From contig NC_052665.1 in NCBI RefSeq assembly GCF_016802725.1, positions 3,658,001 through 3,722,000 on the forward strand: a DNA stretch of 64,000 nt, in the 5' to 3' direction. The notes below the pieces were generated by a model that saw nothing but the letters and a program-made list of their open reading frames with translations, searched no databases and was not told the origin of the DNA. The first letter of the stretch is position 1; every line of letters begins with the position of its first letter. Origin of the DNA: Solenopsis invicta. Taxonomy: Eukaryota; Arthropoda; Insecta; Hymenoptera; Formicidae. A program made the translations under genes and the position numbers. Below are positions 50,306-60,652 of this stretch, piece after piece.

Positions 50306-50767
50306 TACACTGAAAGAAAAATATTTTTAACGAAAAAAATACATTTTCTTACAACCATATATTTTGATACAAACATTTGTTTGTTCTGTTTAAATAAAAC
50401 TATTTACTTTTAAGTGAGTGGATAAATTACTTTAAGTACATAATTTTGTATTATTACATTTTTTGCATTTAAATAATGCTTTTACAAACAAGCGAATAAT
50501 ATATTATTGAACTTAATCAATTGTTTTAATTGTTTTTTTACAGTAAAAAAATCTGATCTTAAATATAAAAATAATTTAATAACAGTAAATATTTTCTAGA
50601 ACTGCAGAAAAATATTTTATTAAAAAATAATTCTCCGTTTTATACAAATATTTCAATTAAGAAATTTTGAACTTGACTGCAAGTAATTAAGCTTAGAACC
50701 CACGGAGTAAATCATTTTTTATGTTAATTACAAATTTTTGTTTTAAAATATTCCTTCTCTCAGTGTA
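50306..50767. mobile_element. TIR element, about 460 bp, TA target site
   Basis: The left end TACACTGAAAGAAAAATATT and the right end read in reverse, TACACTGAGAGAAGGAATATT, match over about 25 bp. The interior is AT-rich with no coding capacity. The outermost TA of each inverted end fits a TA target-site duplication, as in the Tc1/mariner group. The end sequence is shared with the smaller elements at 52481 and 52837. Confidence 0.65.
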
Positions 50768-50779
50768 TAATTAATTAAT

Positions 50780-50782
<3 letters not shown>

Positions 50783-50822
<40 letters not shown>
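50783..50822. repeat. (TA)n microsatellite, 40 bp
   Basis: A pure alternating AT run immediately right of the TIR element, followed by further TATA-rich imperfect sequence to 50860. Confidence 0.97.
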
Positions 50823-50825
<3 letters not shown>

Positions 50826-50860
50826 TATATGTTATTAATATATCTATATATGTTATTAAT

Positions 50861-51202
50861 TTCGTTTTTTTGTAAAATTTTTGTTTCATACAAAAAAAAT
50901 AATAATGAGAAGCCGCAAAAATATAATTACAAAATAATTTTCACATTGTTTCTTTTACAAAAGTTAAGTTTAAAGAAAGTTTAAAAAAAAACTGTAAAAC
51001 GAGAAAAAAATATTTACAAAAATTTAAGTTTGATGAGAAAAACAGAAACTTTACTAACGAAACAAATATAAACGAATATGGATATTTATTTTGTATAATT
51101 ACATATATTTATGTATGTTCTTATACGAAAAATTTATACTGGGTACCTACATTTAATTCCATAATCAGCAGTTGCTCGACGATACTTGGTCTCATACATT
51201 TC
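50861..51202. other. AT-rich gene-free stretch
   Basis: A-rich homopolymers and no open frame of interest. Confidence 0.45.
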
Positions 51203-51326
51203 AGATGCGATCAATTTAATGCTATAAATATTTTGGAGCATTTGATTGACCAATGACAAAGCATTTTACGAATCGGTCAATCAAAGAATGCTTCAAGGTA
51301 TTCGTAGCGTCACTTTGATCGCATCT
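51203..51326. repeat. Long imperfect hairpin, 124 bp
   Basis: Arms of about 50 bp: AGATGCGATCAA at the left end pairs with TTGATCGCATCT at the right, and TTTGATTGACC next to the loop pairs with GGTCAATCAAA. Intervening bases pair with some mismatches, and the loop is about 23 bp. The dimensions fit either a small foldback element or an RNA precursor hairpin. No insect microRNA I know matches it. Confidence 0.7.
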
Positions 51327-52004
51327 CTCGTCTCGCGAGATAAAATAGTTTCGTCAGAGATCTCTTTATTTAGAAAAAATATATAACCAACAGAGGGGAG
51401 CAAGTTAATTGACTTTCGATAATTTTATGTGCGTGCACACAGCGACATCTTTCTGATTCGTGCAACGGTACGTTCAACATCAGTTCGTTGAATCCCGCGA
51501 GCCCTCATCACTCATCGCGCGGCGAGGTTAGATTCGCGCTTCCTCGATCGGGAATAAATTTTGTGCGCGACTCGGAAATATCGAGAAAAGTATCGGACGT
51601 TTATTGGACGTTACGATATGTCATGAGGACAACGCGGATGTGCGTTATTCTGATGGAATAAATGCGAGCGTGATGCCGCAGCATTCGGGAAAATGCGTAC
51701 CGGCGTGAAGTTGCCGCGGCGTCTTCGCAGCGTGACCACCGTCAGACGGAACGCGCCGCGTATGTGACTACAAGTAAGCAAGAACGACCGTTTCTCCGCC
51801 CGTTGTTTACTCGTTCTAACAATAAGTGTCATCTCGAGTGTAATGAATGTCGCGGCGACGCGTGCGCGTGTTGTTTTTATCGGACAAATGTGACAGTGAT
51901 GCTGCGTTACGGAGATTACGTAGATATTGAGGTTACCGTTGCATGTTTTTGTGATTGTTCGCTGAGCCACACGCGTAAAGGTTATTTTATGTGAGGCGCG
52001 GTGT
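51327..52004. other. GC-balanced stretch upstream of promoter candidate
   Basis: CpG-rich from 51470. A 195-codon minus-strand frame (52198-51611) starts at GTG and runs against the promoter candidate. A 76-codon plus-strand frame (51764-51994), also GTG-initiated, is unusually Cys-rich. Neither has an ATG start or a recognised domain. Confidence 0.35.
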
Positions 52005-52101
52005 GCAGGTCGCAGGTTGTAAATGTGAACACGATAGCTTATAAAAAGCGTCAATGATACTATTAACGCTTTTGTTTGTCGCATCGGCGTTTGCGACCTG
52101 C
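52005..52101. repeat. Nested hairpin just upstream of TATA box
   Basis: GCAGGTCGCA at 52005-52014 pairs exactly with TGCGACCTGC at 52092-52101. Inside it, AAAAGCGT at 52044-52051 pairs with ACGCTTTT at 52066-52073. The outer arm ends 18 bp before the TATA box. It could be a regulatory dyad or chance. Confidence 0.6.
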
Positions 52102-52119
52102 GATTCGTGTTCTGCATCT

Positions 52120-52130
52120 TATATAAAATA
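52120..52130 (+). promoter_or_regulatory. TATA box, candidate core promoter
   Basis: TATATAAAATA is a strong TATA-box match. The expected start would be about 30 bp downstream, near 52150. It is followed within 160 bp by an ATG-less GC-rich segment ending in a consensus splice donor, which is what raises it above an ordinary AT-rich match. Confidence 0.45.
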
Positions 52131-52149
52131 GTCGTAGTCGGGGAGCGTC

Positions 52150-52292
52150 GAAGGACGATCAAAGTGTTAATTAACGCGCGGGAATCGTGACCAGACACAT
52201 TTTCTCGATTGTGTTGTGTGAGTGTTTCACTGGTGCGAGTCTCGGAGCAATCGGGCCATCACGGAGAAAGCAACGGCGACGCATCGACTTCG
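52150..52292 (+). other. Probable 5' untranslated exon ending at GTGAGT
   Basis: From about 52150 to the donor GACTTCG/GTGAGTAC (intron starts 52293) there is no ATG, so it would be untranslated. The donor is one of the two best plus-strand donors in the window. The TATA box upstream, the CpG-rich composition and the absence of ATG together suggest the first exon of a plus-strand transcript. Its following intron would contain the two miniature elements at 52481-53078. No downstream coding exon was identified with confidence. Confidence 0.38.
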
Positions 52293-52480
52293 GTGAGTAC
52301 ATTCCAGCGTTATGTTCATAAAGGACGTATGGTCACTGTAGTTATAAATAAATGATCGAAGGTGAAGTTTGTTTTAAATGTTATAGTACTAAATACTGAA
52401 GATATCGATTGCGTACGGTTAGTAGGATTGATGGAGTGATGTAAAATATTGACTATGATCCAAACTTCTTGATTATCAAG

Positions 52481-52701
52481 TACACTGAAAAACAGTTTGA
52501 TAATAGTTATCAAATGTTGAGTGAAATAATATTGTGTTTTTTTAAATATATTGTAAATGTTAAATATATTTTAAATATATTGCAAATTTGAATACTTGCT
52601 AAATATTTAAAAAAGTAAAATTATTTCTAGTTATACTAACGAAATATTTAATTAGCATTATTTCAATCAATATTTGATAGCTTAACACTTTTTTCAGTGT
52701 A
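52481..52701. mobile_element. TIR miniature element copy 1, about 220 bp
   Basis: The left end TACACTGAAAAACAGTTTGA and the right end in reverse TACACTGAAAAAAGTGTTAA continue into shared TATCAAAT, TTGAGTGAAATAAT and TTGATTGAAATAAT blocks. The ends carry TA, consistent with a TA target site. There is no coding capacity. It is closely related to 52837-53078. Confidence 0.8.
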
Positions 52702-52836
52702 CTAATGTTTTCATCAGCATGTTTTACAATCTTGGGTAGCATAATCTTGGATAAAAATAACCTTAAGTTATAAAAATATTGATACACACTATTATTATGT
52801 AACTGTATAAATATTACTAATCAGTATTATTGATCG
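52702..52836. other. Spacer between two related TIR elements
   Basis: Unique AT-rich DNA of 135 bp. Confidence 0.5.
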
Positions 52837-53078
52837 TACACTTAAAAAAGAGTTTAATAATATCTATCAAATGTTGTGAAATAATAATAATTAAATATTT
52901 AATTGATATAACCGAAAATAATTGGACTTTTCTAAATATTTAGTAAGTACAAATAAATTTAATAATATTTATAAAATGTTTAAAAAGGTAAAATTATTTT
53001 CGGTTATATTAATCAAATATTTAATTGACATTGTTTCACTCAACATTTGGTAGTTATTAAAACTCTTTTTTCAGTGTA
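52837..53078. mobile_element. TIR miniature element copy 2, about 240 bp
   Basis: Inverted arms of about 90 bp, from TACACTTAAAAAAGAGTTTA on the left and TACACTGAAAAAAGAGTTTT on the right in reverse. Both arms share CAAATGTTG, AATTAAATATTT and ATATAACCGAAAATAATT. There is almost no unique centre, so the element can fold into one long hairpin. It is a second copy of the family at 52481, only 135 bp away. Confidence 0.85.
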
Positions 53079-53429
53079 CAAGACCTATATTGATCGCGGT
53101 TGCTCAGTTGGCGGTGCACATAAAGAAAAAAAACTCAAATATTCCATATTTTAAATGTAATTCAACTTTTTGCGAATACCCTTTTTTTGAAAACGTGATT
53201 TACATTTCGAGAGAAACCGTGTTCGCGGAAATGCGAGGAGAGAAAAGTGTCATTCTCTCGCAATTCTTTTCTTTCTGTCAATCCGTCCATCGAATGCCTT
53301 TCGGCTTTTAATCCTTGGAGTCCACGCTCGTAACATTATGATTTCGCGTTTCGCGACTTTTTCATTCCCGCCAATCTTTCACGTTACATCGCGAGACGGG
53401 ACAGCGCGGCGCAGTAATAAAATCGAGAG
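53079..53429. other. Gene-free stretch
   Basis: Mixed composition; no feature recognised. Confidence 0.4.
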
Positions 53430-53960
53430 AAATCGGCAAGAAAGAGAGAGAGAGAGGAATGATGGAGACGCGCGCGAACGTGGAAAGGAACGAAACAGAA
53501 ACGAAACAGAAACTGTGGAAAGGAAAAGGGAAGAAGGGGATGAGAAACATTGCGGTGCTGAACGCACGACGACGGACGGATAGACGAGACGAGGAGAAGA
53601 AGGAGGGTGGAGACGGCGGCTCGTGCGCGGATTTCGTCGGGGTTCTCGACAAGTTTTCTGCAATCGGTTCGTTTGATGCGGATTCGCCGTCCGCGCCTCC
53701 ACCCACCTGCGTCCAAATCGAAGGCTTTCGCGAAAGTTGTGACATTCTGCCGCGAAGAAGACGCGGAAAAGACAGAGAAAATGCAAGGAACGAGGAGCAG
53801 GCAGATTGGAGAGCCGAAAGGGAGACGGAGATTCCGAAGAGACGGGAAAGGCGGAAGGAGGAATGGGAGAGAAAGAGAGAAGGGGTGAGAGGGAAAGGCA
53901 GGGATGGAGTGATATGCGAACGTCTCTCTGCACGAGTCGCAGAACGGAGAGATTGCTGCG
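53430..53960 (+). repeat. Purine-rich block with long low-complexity ORFs
   Basis: About 500 bp in which the plus strand is dominated by G and A. It produces a 200-codon ATG frame on the plus strand (53459-54061, rich in Arg, Glu and Lys) and a 197-codon Ser/Pro frame on the opposite strand. Mutual overlap of two such frames is the signature of purine bias rather than coding. A short Cys-, Asp- and Phe-containing middle (53600-53750) is the only part with ordinary composition. No domain is recognised. Confidence 0.5.
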
Positions 53961-54061
53961 AGGAAACTTCAACGAACTCGCGATGTTTACCGCGACTCGC
54001 TCCGAATCAAGCCGTTTCTTCTCTCAACGTTGACGAACCGACCTGTTTGTTAACTAGTTGA

Positions 54062-54742
54062 GGAATTAGCCTTGGACTTTCGTGGGGGATGCTAATTAAA
54101 TAACAGGAGATCGCCACTCGTGTCTGACGACGACTTTCTCGTCGTCACGAGTAAATTCTCTGATTTTTATAAGGTTATTACATAAATTTAAGATTAAAAT
54201 GTCGTTATTTCCCTTGCGACTTCGATAATTATTATAATACACAAGTTACGCGATTTACGAAGTATTTAGATCACACTAGTTTACAGCCAAAAATTATTTT
54301 AAAACAGACAAAATATTTTTTATAGATTTTTGTGTAAATAATTGAGGTTTAATGAGTAAACAGACTTTTGCGATGTGTTACATTTTTTTTGTAAAAATAT
54401 ATGGTTAACGTTATCTTGAAATTATGATCAGATGCCATTAATGTATTGTTTATATTGTCCTTTATAACATGCGTTTTTTAACCTTACTTTTTAACCATGT
54501 TATGAAAGGTTTAAGAATTTTACAGAATTTTATCAAAATAATGAGCAAATTTTCCGTCTATGAAAATGAAGTCATATACTTATAATTTGTAATTGGTAGC
54601 TATCGACAGACACTCTCAGTGTAATTTATCGTAATAAATTTCGCTAAATGTACGTATATATGTATTTATATATATAAATTGTATAATTATACTGTATAAT
54701 GCACATATATATAAATTATTTAATGCATATAAATATATTAAA

Positions 54743-54747
<5 letters not shown>
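54062..54747. other. AT-rich gene-free stretch
   Basis: No feature recognised before the TA microsatellite. Confidence 0.45.

Positions 54748-54803
<56 letters not shown>
54748..54803. repeat. (TA)n microsatellite, 56 bp
   Basis: A pure alternating AT run flanked by TATA-rich imperfect sequence from 54650 to 54870. It accounts for the Tyr-Ile frames on both strands. Confidence 0.97.
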
Positions 54804-54805
<2 letters not shown>

Positions 54806-56154
54806 ATTTAGCAGAATCAATTGTGATAAATTATAGTAAGCATATATTTATATATATATATCAACTACAAATAATACATATGACTTTACTGTCCAATGCT
54901 GGTGAAATTTGGGTTGCATCGTTCTTAGTATTCAAAAATTTATAACACTTTTTCTGATTCAGAATAATTAAACAAAATTTTTTTCGTAAACTAATAATTG
55001 TGATTAAGAAATATAATATATATTATTGCATGACATAAAATTCGTTTTACGTTTTATTTACATTTTAATTAACATTTAATTTTTTTTTTTTTTTCGTATG
55101 AACGACACCATTTAGAACGGTACCATTTGTAACCTTTTTGATTTATAACGAAAGAGTCTGCGTACTCGCCGCGATATATAAGTCAGACCTGACTCTTCGT
55201 TTCAAGAGCGACCGCCAATATTTGCTTGTCTTCGAGACGAAAGCCGTGAAGAGCGACTCTAGCGAGCGGAAGATAGTTGGCATGCGTGCGCGACGAGCGG
55301 AAGAGAGTGGAAAGAGCTCGGGGTTACTTCGTCGGAATACCAAATACCCATTTTGCCTCGCCTGACTACCCTCGAATCGGACCACTACTTGCGCGGGACT
55401 TCCTAAACTTCTCAGAAAAGTGGAATTTTCTCGAAAAAGCATCATTCTTGATTTTATCCCCTCTACGTAACTGATCGCGCGGGAGCCAACAATTTCTCTC
55501 ATTTTGTAAACTTAATCAGATATTTGTTGTAAAACGAGGGAAATATCACGTTCCCTCCCTTCGTCTTTACGATCTTTATCATGGGATATTTATCATGGGC
55601 GCGGTTGACGACGAGAGAATAAAAAACGTCTACAAAGTCGGTAATAAATAATCACTAGCTAGACCGTCGAAGTAGAAATCAGTGGCTCGTGAACGCGTTA
55701 GATCGATGTACGTGTATTCAGCAGGCACGCACGGTGACGTATAGGTGACCGCCGCAGTATATCCTAGAGGTGGATGAAGGAAGACGAGGATGCATCTTGC
55801 GTGAGTTAGGGTTGACCGAGCTGAATAATGCATTGAGTTGCCTCCGTCGTAGCCTCTATATTCCCGACATCGTTGCACGCGTTACATGGTGTACAGCCGC
55901 TATATAGGCAGTCTTGTCTTTGCTGTTTAGTAATTTGGTATATGCGCGTGTTGTCACGTAGACCCACATTTGCCGTCAAATTTGCAGAATGGCTGTGGCA
56001 TCGTCATTACGTGACAACGTACTTTTGCATTATTTTTGTGTTTATCGTATAACTCTACTTACATATGTAGGTCCGCATGTAGAAACGTGTATTTTATGTT
56101 TGATTGGTACCTTCAACGCGACAAAATAATTATGTCGCAATATTGTGAACTCAC
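54804..56154. other. Gene-poor stretch with chance-length ORFs
   Basis: AT-rich to 55140. 55140-55500 is GC-balanced and carries a 119-codon ATG frame on the minus strand (55502-55143) overlapped by a 75-codon plus-strand frame. 55680-55900 is CpG-containing. A minus-strand GTAAGT at 56063 has a poor exon side. If the minus-strand exon at 56191-56155 is used, sequence left of it is intron. Confidence 0.35.
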
Positions 56155-56191
56155 CTGAGTATAAATATCCATGAGAGTTAAATGTACTCAC
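56155..56191 (-). other. Recursive splice site with RS-exon, or 37-nt microexon
   Basis: Read on the minus strand, a branch-like ATTAATG and a clean pyrimidine tract (ATCTTTCTTTTGTTTCAG) end at 56192. They are followed directly by GTGAGTAC, so the 3' splice site regenerates a 5' splice site with no exon between, the defining feature of recursive splice points in long insect introns. Thirty-seven bases later a second donor, ACTCAG/GTGAGTTC, begins at 56154. This matches the RS-exon arrangement. Alternatively the 37 bases are a true microexon; frame 1 is open across it (VSTFNSHGYLYS). Both donors and the acceptor match consensus closely. It implies a minus-strand transcript whose upstream exon lies to the right of 56.2 kb. 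Confidence 0.6.
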
Positions 56192-56749
56192 CTGAAACAA
56201 AAGAAAGATGATTTTCATTAATGCGTGTCAAAGTTAAAATTGTAAATTGCAATGTATTACTATTTATTGGATGCACACTGTCTACGGAAGTAATTAACAA
56301 TACGCATGGTTATGTAAAAAAGATATCATCGTCGTGTAACATTAATAATACGTAAATTTATTGCTGTCTTGAAAATTTCATTATAATAGAGAATTGCGTT
56401 TTTCATCTCCACACAAAGAGCAAAACTTTAAGCGTTTTACAAACAATAAGGACTAGTTCAACAGGTCCGGAAAGAAACAGTTTGCACGTAAACATTTCCG
56501 CGTAAAACTTGGTCTCGTTTAAAATATCTCGTCTTCTTATTCACGGAAATTGTATCAGGATACGCGATGCCAGGCTTTCTTTTTCGCTCTTGACAAGCAA
56601 CGTCTGAAAGACAATTTTATCATTCGCAGTAATAACATCGCGCGTTGCACTTTTACGTTCCGAAAAAGGTGATCTCGAAAAGGCCACACCAACGTGAAGT
56701 ATTGTAGAGTTACGAGGAAAGCTAAGAGAAACTAATATTGTATATTCCA

Positions 56750-57031
56750 GGTTTTTCGGGGGAAAGCACGCGTAAGATTATTTCATCAGGCGTTATCGTG
56801 TATTACTATCGTAAAGCAGTTTTTACTGCCATATACCGTGAAAAAAACTGTATTTTCATCAGTAAACACGGCGGTCGTTTGAAAAAAGTTACGTGGCTGC
56901 CGGAAAGTGGGTATAGGATAATCATATTTTTTTTTACATCTCTGCATCAAGGAAACGACGAACTTCTAAACAATACAGCTGCTATTTCGCCCGCAGTATC
57001 TTATCTGATCGTGTGGCGGGAGCACAAATAA
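56750..57031 (+). CDS. Candidate plus-strand exon, about 93 codons
   Basis: After an acceptor-like string (ATATTGTATATTCCAG ending at 56750) one frame stays open to a stop at 57031. It has no methionine, so it could only be an internal or terminal exon. The translated middle has ordinary composition (REKNCIFISKHGGRLKKVTW), and the final third begins with a hydrophobic run. The pyrimidine tract is weak and no family is recognised. It leads a loose series of plus-strand frames extending to 61.1 kb. Confidence 0.13.
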   Translation, partial: GFSGESTRKIISSGVIVYYYRKAVFTAIYREKNCIFISKHGGRLKKVTWLPESGYRIIIFFFTSLHQGNDELLNNTAAISPAVSYLIVWREHK

Positions 57032-57461
57032 ATTGCGAAACAAAATTTATATGTTATTTTCTAGTAAAAACTGTTTCATAAAAAACTTGTTATATTTGTA
57101 AAATTTACAAGGAAATTAAAAGGACTAGATTTATACGGGAGTTCATCTCAAATAGGATGACATTTAAAATAAATTTTACAATGAATTTACTTCATTGTCG
57201 TTTCGAATTTTTTCAATAAATTACAAAAATTTACGTAAAGATCACTTTTTCCATTTTATCTGCAACGTGACTGTGCAATGAAACGAATATTTGGAACAAG
57301 AGCAACGATACAGTGGTATCGGTTTAGCCAAGAAATTTCGTTAGATAGCGAAGTAGTTCACGTTGTCTACGGATATCTATGTAACTGACGCACGGTTTCG
57401 TGGAATATGCGCTATCCGTCTAACTGCTCTCATTACTTCGCGCTTAAGATTTCCGTTAGAA

Positions 57462-57659
57462 ATGCGTCCGGTCGAGATTAGGACCATTGTAGTTCAATTA
57501 CATTCAGTAGGAGCTTATCTCGATGAGTGGATTTTGCCTCCCGTAAGCAGCTTGCAGAAAGTTCCGCAGATATGGCGCGACGATGCATCCCGGCGTGCGA
57601 AAATTTCGCAAATTCTAAGATTTCTTCCGCCTAAGCGTAATCTTTCAACGTCGCATTAA
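57462..57659 (+). CDS. Candidate short ORF, 65 aa
   Basis: ATG-initiated (MRPVEIRTIVVQLHS at the start) and amphipathic in the middle (AYLDEWILPP). It ends in a basic tail (RFLPPKRNLSTSH). The same frame is open for 33 codons upstream of the ATG. No domain, signal peptide or splice signal was recognised. Confidence 0.15.
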   Translation: MRPVEIRTIVVQLHSVGAYLDEWILPPVSSLQKVPQIWRDDASRRAKISQILRFLPPKRNLSTSH

Positions 57660-59849
57660 ACGAATTATATCTATTCTCCCTTCTTTTTGTAGAAGCACAG
57701 AAACTTGATACGCATTCGACAGCCAGACGGTGGGAGGTAAAATTTCATTATTATGATTGGTTCATCCGAGATCTTTCCTTTCAAGAGAAATATAATTCTG
57801 CAATACTAAAGGAGACGACGGTGGCTTGACGGAAGGAACGTCTCGGATTAAAGGCGAGAATGTATTCAGTCTAAGCTTCTCAGGTTCAACTATTAGCCAA
57901 CAAGAGGGGTAATAAGCTGCTTGGCGAGTAGAAACGCCGATAAATGTATATCGCAAAAGTATTTACCATAATATAAGTTATAAAAATTAAATCTAACAAA
58001 TTCTCGACTGTCTATAAAAATTCATAACGCACAAGTAATATTCAACTTATTCGTCGCAGGAAAAATGTGAGAGGAATATTTAACGATCGTGTCAATTGCG
58101 ATTTTTTCACGTTACTGCATGAATAGTACTTTAGCAAGTTGACTTCGTGATACGTTGGCGCTAAACGGATTAGCGTAAAACAGATTTCATTAAAGCTGAA
58201 AATTTGACAGTCGCAAATTAGAACATCGAAAGGGGAAATATATCCGGCGCGCAGGGTAGAAAATACAGAACGGGGTGGAAATTTCAGCTTTTGTGGAGAG
58301 ACGATGTCAATGTCCTTGCGTCCCCGTGCGAGACCATTCCCCTCTTTGCGAGTCAAACCAGGCGAGTAATTATTATTAGCGTGGGTGCTAACGAGGCGCC
58401 CGTGTTTTGGCGACCGCCAGACCAACCACCCTCGCCTCATCCATGAGCAAAACCGCGCAGGTAGGGGAAGGGGGAAAGCGGTACAACGACGGGAAAATAA
58501 ATTTCACCGACTGTAAATAATCGTCGTAAATTGGGCTACCGCGGACAATAGACACTCGGGGTAGGAGGCTCCTTTTCCGGGCTGGCTTTACCCGAAAGGA
58601 GCTATCGTTGCTCGCTACGACGGGTGTAGAAACAGTGGGGGAAGAAAGAGGCGCACGGTTATCAAGGAAATCCCATTATTAATTGTCGTAAGCAGCGATA
58701 ATTGCCGCGACGGTATCTCGTTTATGTTATACGAGGTTACGCAACGCCCGCGGCCAGGCAGGCGTATTTCGTGTTAATTATCGGTAACGACTGCAATTAC
58801 TCACGGAAAACTCCTCGTAAGGATCCCTCTTGCCGGTCGTTTCCGCGTGTCGTTTTACCCGACTCTCCGATTTCCCGCCAGACGATATAAACTTCCTTAT
58901 TTTGTGTCAATTTGATGATACCGCTCTCTTCGCAAACCCCCGACGAAACTTTTATGTTATCTACAAAGCATCCTTTTACGACGAAAATTCTCACTCTAAC
59001 TTAGAGTTATTGTTAGAACCTCATAGAAAGTTGAACGCTACTAAATGTAATGTTTAGATAAACATAATATTTTTGTTACCTTACACGTCTCTAAATTGGC
59101 GCTTATTTGCGACAATCGTCGCGCACGTATAATGTCTGTACACGGTCGAAAAAATTAATAAGAATTAATGAAGAAGATTAATAAGAAATAATGAAATTAT
59201 GATAATAAATTTTATTAATTTTTTTTTGCAATGTATAGATCATACATGAGTTACATGAAATATATACTTTTCGCGATAACAATTTGTAGTATGAAAACAA
59301 TTGAGTGCACTGCTAACTGCGCAAATCAATATAAATATTTCACATTATATTCTCATAGCTTTAGCTGGATAACTTTTTTTATACACGATGCTCGTTATCT
59401 TGAATGAAACGGGGTATTGTAACGTGCACAACTGTGTGCAGAATGATACGATCCTACATCTCCAAATATTTAGCAATTTCGCGAAACAATAATCGCGTAC
59501 GATCCAAATTTATTCTGCATGCGTACAATTAAATCTATACGTTCGGGCATTTTGGTACGAACGTTTTTCGGTTCCTATACACTGAAATCATGATTGTGTG
59601 CTTGCCATTTGGTCGGCTGCGTCTACTTTAATTGCGCGAACGATACACAGGAATGCATACATTCGTCCATATACACGATTTCACGCGGCTATATGAATCC
59701 TCCGCTTTGGCACCGTGCATGTGTACATAAACTCCGGGCAGGTCGGGCTCAACCGTGTATATTTTAGCGTCTGTGAATAATCAGCAATCAGCAGTAGCTG
59801 CGGCAATGGCGGCGGTAACAAATTGCATGTGTACACACACAAACTAGAC
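57660..59849. other. Gene-poor stretch
   Basis: A 132-codon minus-strand ATG frame (58440-58042) and shorter frames around 58700-59050 have no recognised domains. 58400-58640 is GC-richer, with GTAGGGG after a CAG at 58457 but no exon. The rest is AT-rich. Confidence 0.35.
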
Positions 59850-60023
59850 ATGCAAATTCGAGAAGCGAGTCTCGACCTTACCCGAATCCTAGCCTACCCG
59901 GCCATCCCTTTTGATCTAACGAGTCGTGAAATCGCTACGGGGAATCGAGCTATCGCTTTTCGGATGGATTGGATTATCTATCGCGAATTTGAAATGCTTA
60001 CAGCGCTATTTCCTTCGAATTGA
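59850..60023 (+). CDS. Candidate short ORF, 57 aa
   Basis: ATG-initiated, balanced composition (MQIREASLDLTRIL at the start; AFRMDWIIYREFEML near the end). It is the first of three short plus-strand ATG frames between 59.85 and 61.07 kb. No family recognised. Confidence 0.14.
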   Translation: MQIREASLDLTRILAYPAIPFDLTSREIATGNRAIAFRMDWIIYREFEMLTALFPSN

Positions 60024-60442
60024 AGACTTGAATTCTCTCTTTATCTACAAAAGTGTATCATTAAAATATAATTTGCGATAGTTTGCGTGTATATGGCATT
60101 TTCTTCTTAATAATTTACTTGGCTATTTCTTATTCGCGATATTATATTCTAAAAATTATATAATACGTTAAAACAAATATATTATTGCTCAATTTAAATA
60201 ATATGATTTGATACAATTTTAATACCTTCGGTATTCACACTGTAATGTATTTTCTGATAATCTATTGTGTACATGATATCATCAGTTAATGATTAAAAAT
60301 TATCATTCACTTTTAACTTGCAAGTAAATTAGCTTCGCGTTAAAAATTCGCTTTTGTAATTTATCTAATTTGTCGTTAAATATCCCGATTTACACATCTT
60401 TACCATCTAATATCTATATCTAACATTTCTTTGATAAAAATG
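60024..60442. other. AT-rich spacer
   Basis: Nothing recognised between the two candidate short ORFs. Confidence 0.45.
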
Positions 60443-60652
60443 CGAATCGATGTAAACGTCGTAAGCAAATGCACAGCGATGGTAATTCGTAAATTCGCTT
60501 CGATAAATCGTCACGACATATTTTCTGTGGTAGAATTTAACAGATATATACATACAGAGCGATACGGAGAGCTAGACGACACGGTTGGAGGATATAACGA
60601 GAAACGTAAACGTTTGCCTCAGCAAGCCATTCTCGAACGACAGCTCAAATGA
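60443..60652 (+). CDS. Candidate short ORF, 69 aa
   Basis: ATG in favourable context (AAAA before it). The product would be soluble, starting MRIDVNVVSKCTAMVIRKF, with an acidic patch (ERYGELDDT) and a basic C-terminal third (NEKRKRLPQQ). No family recognised. The composition is more protein-like than most frames here. Confidence 0.2.
   Translation, partial: RIDVNVVSKCTAMVIRKFASINRHDIFSVVEFNRYIHTERYGELDDTVGGYNEKRKRLPQQAILERQLK

Noticed and set aside
51764..51994. Cys-rich 76-codon plus-strand frame suggestive of a disulfide-rich peptide
   Set aside because: It starts at GTG, has no signal peptide and no regular Cys spacing of a known family, and it lies just upstream of the promoter candidate.
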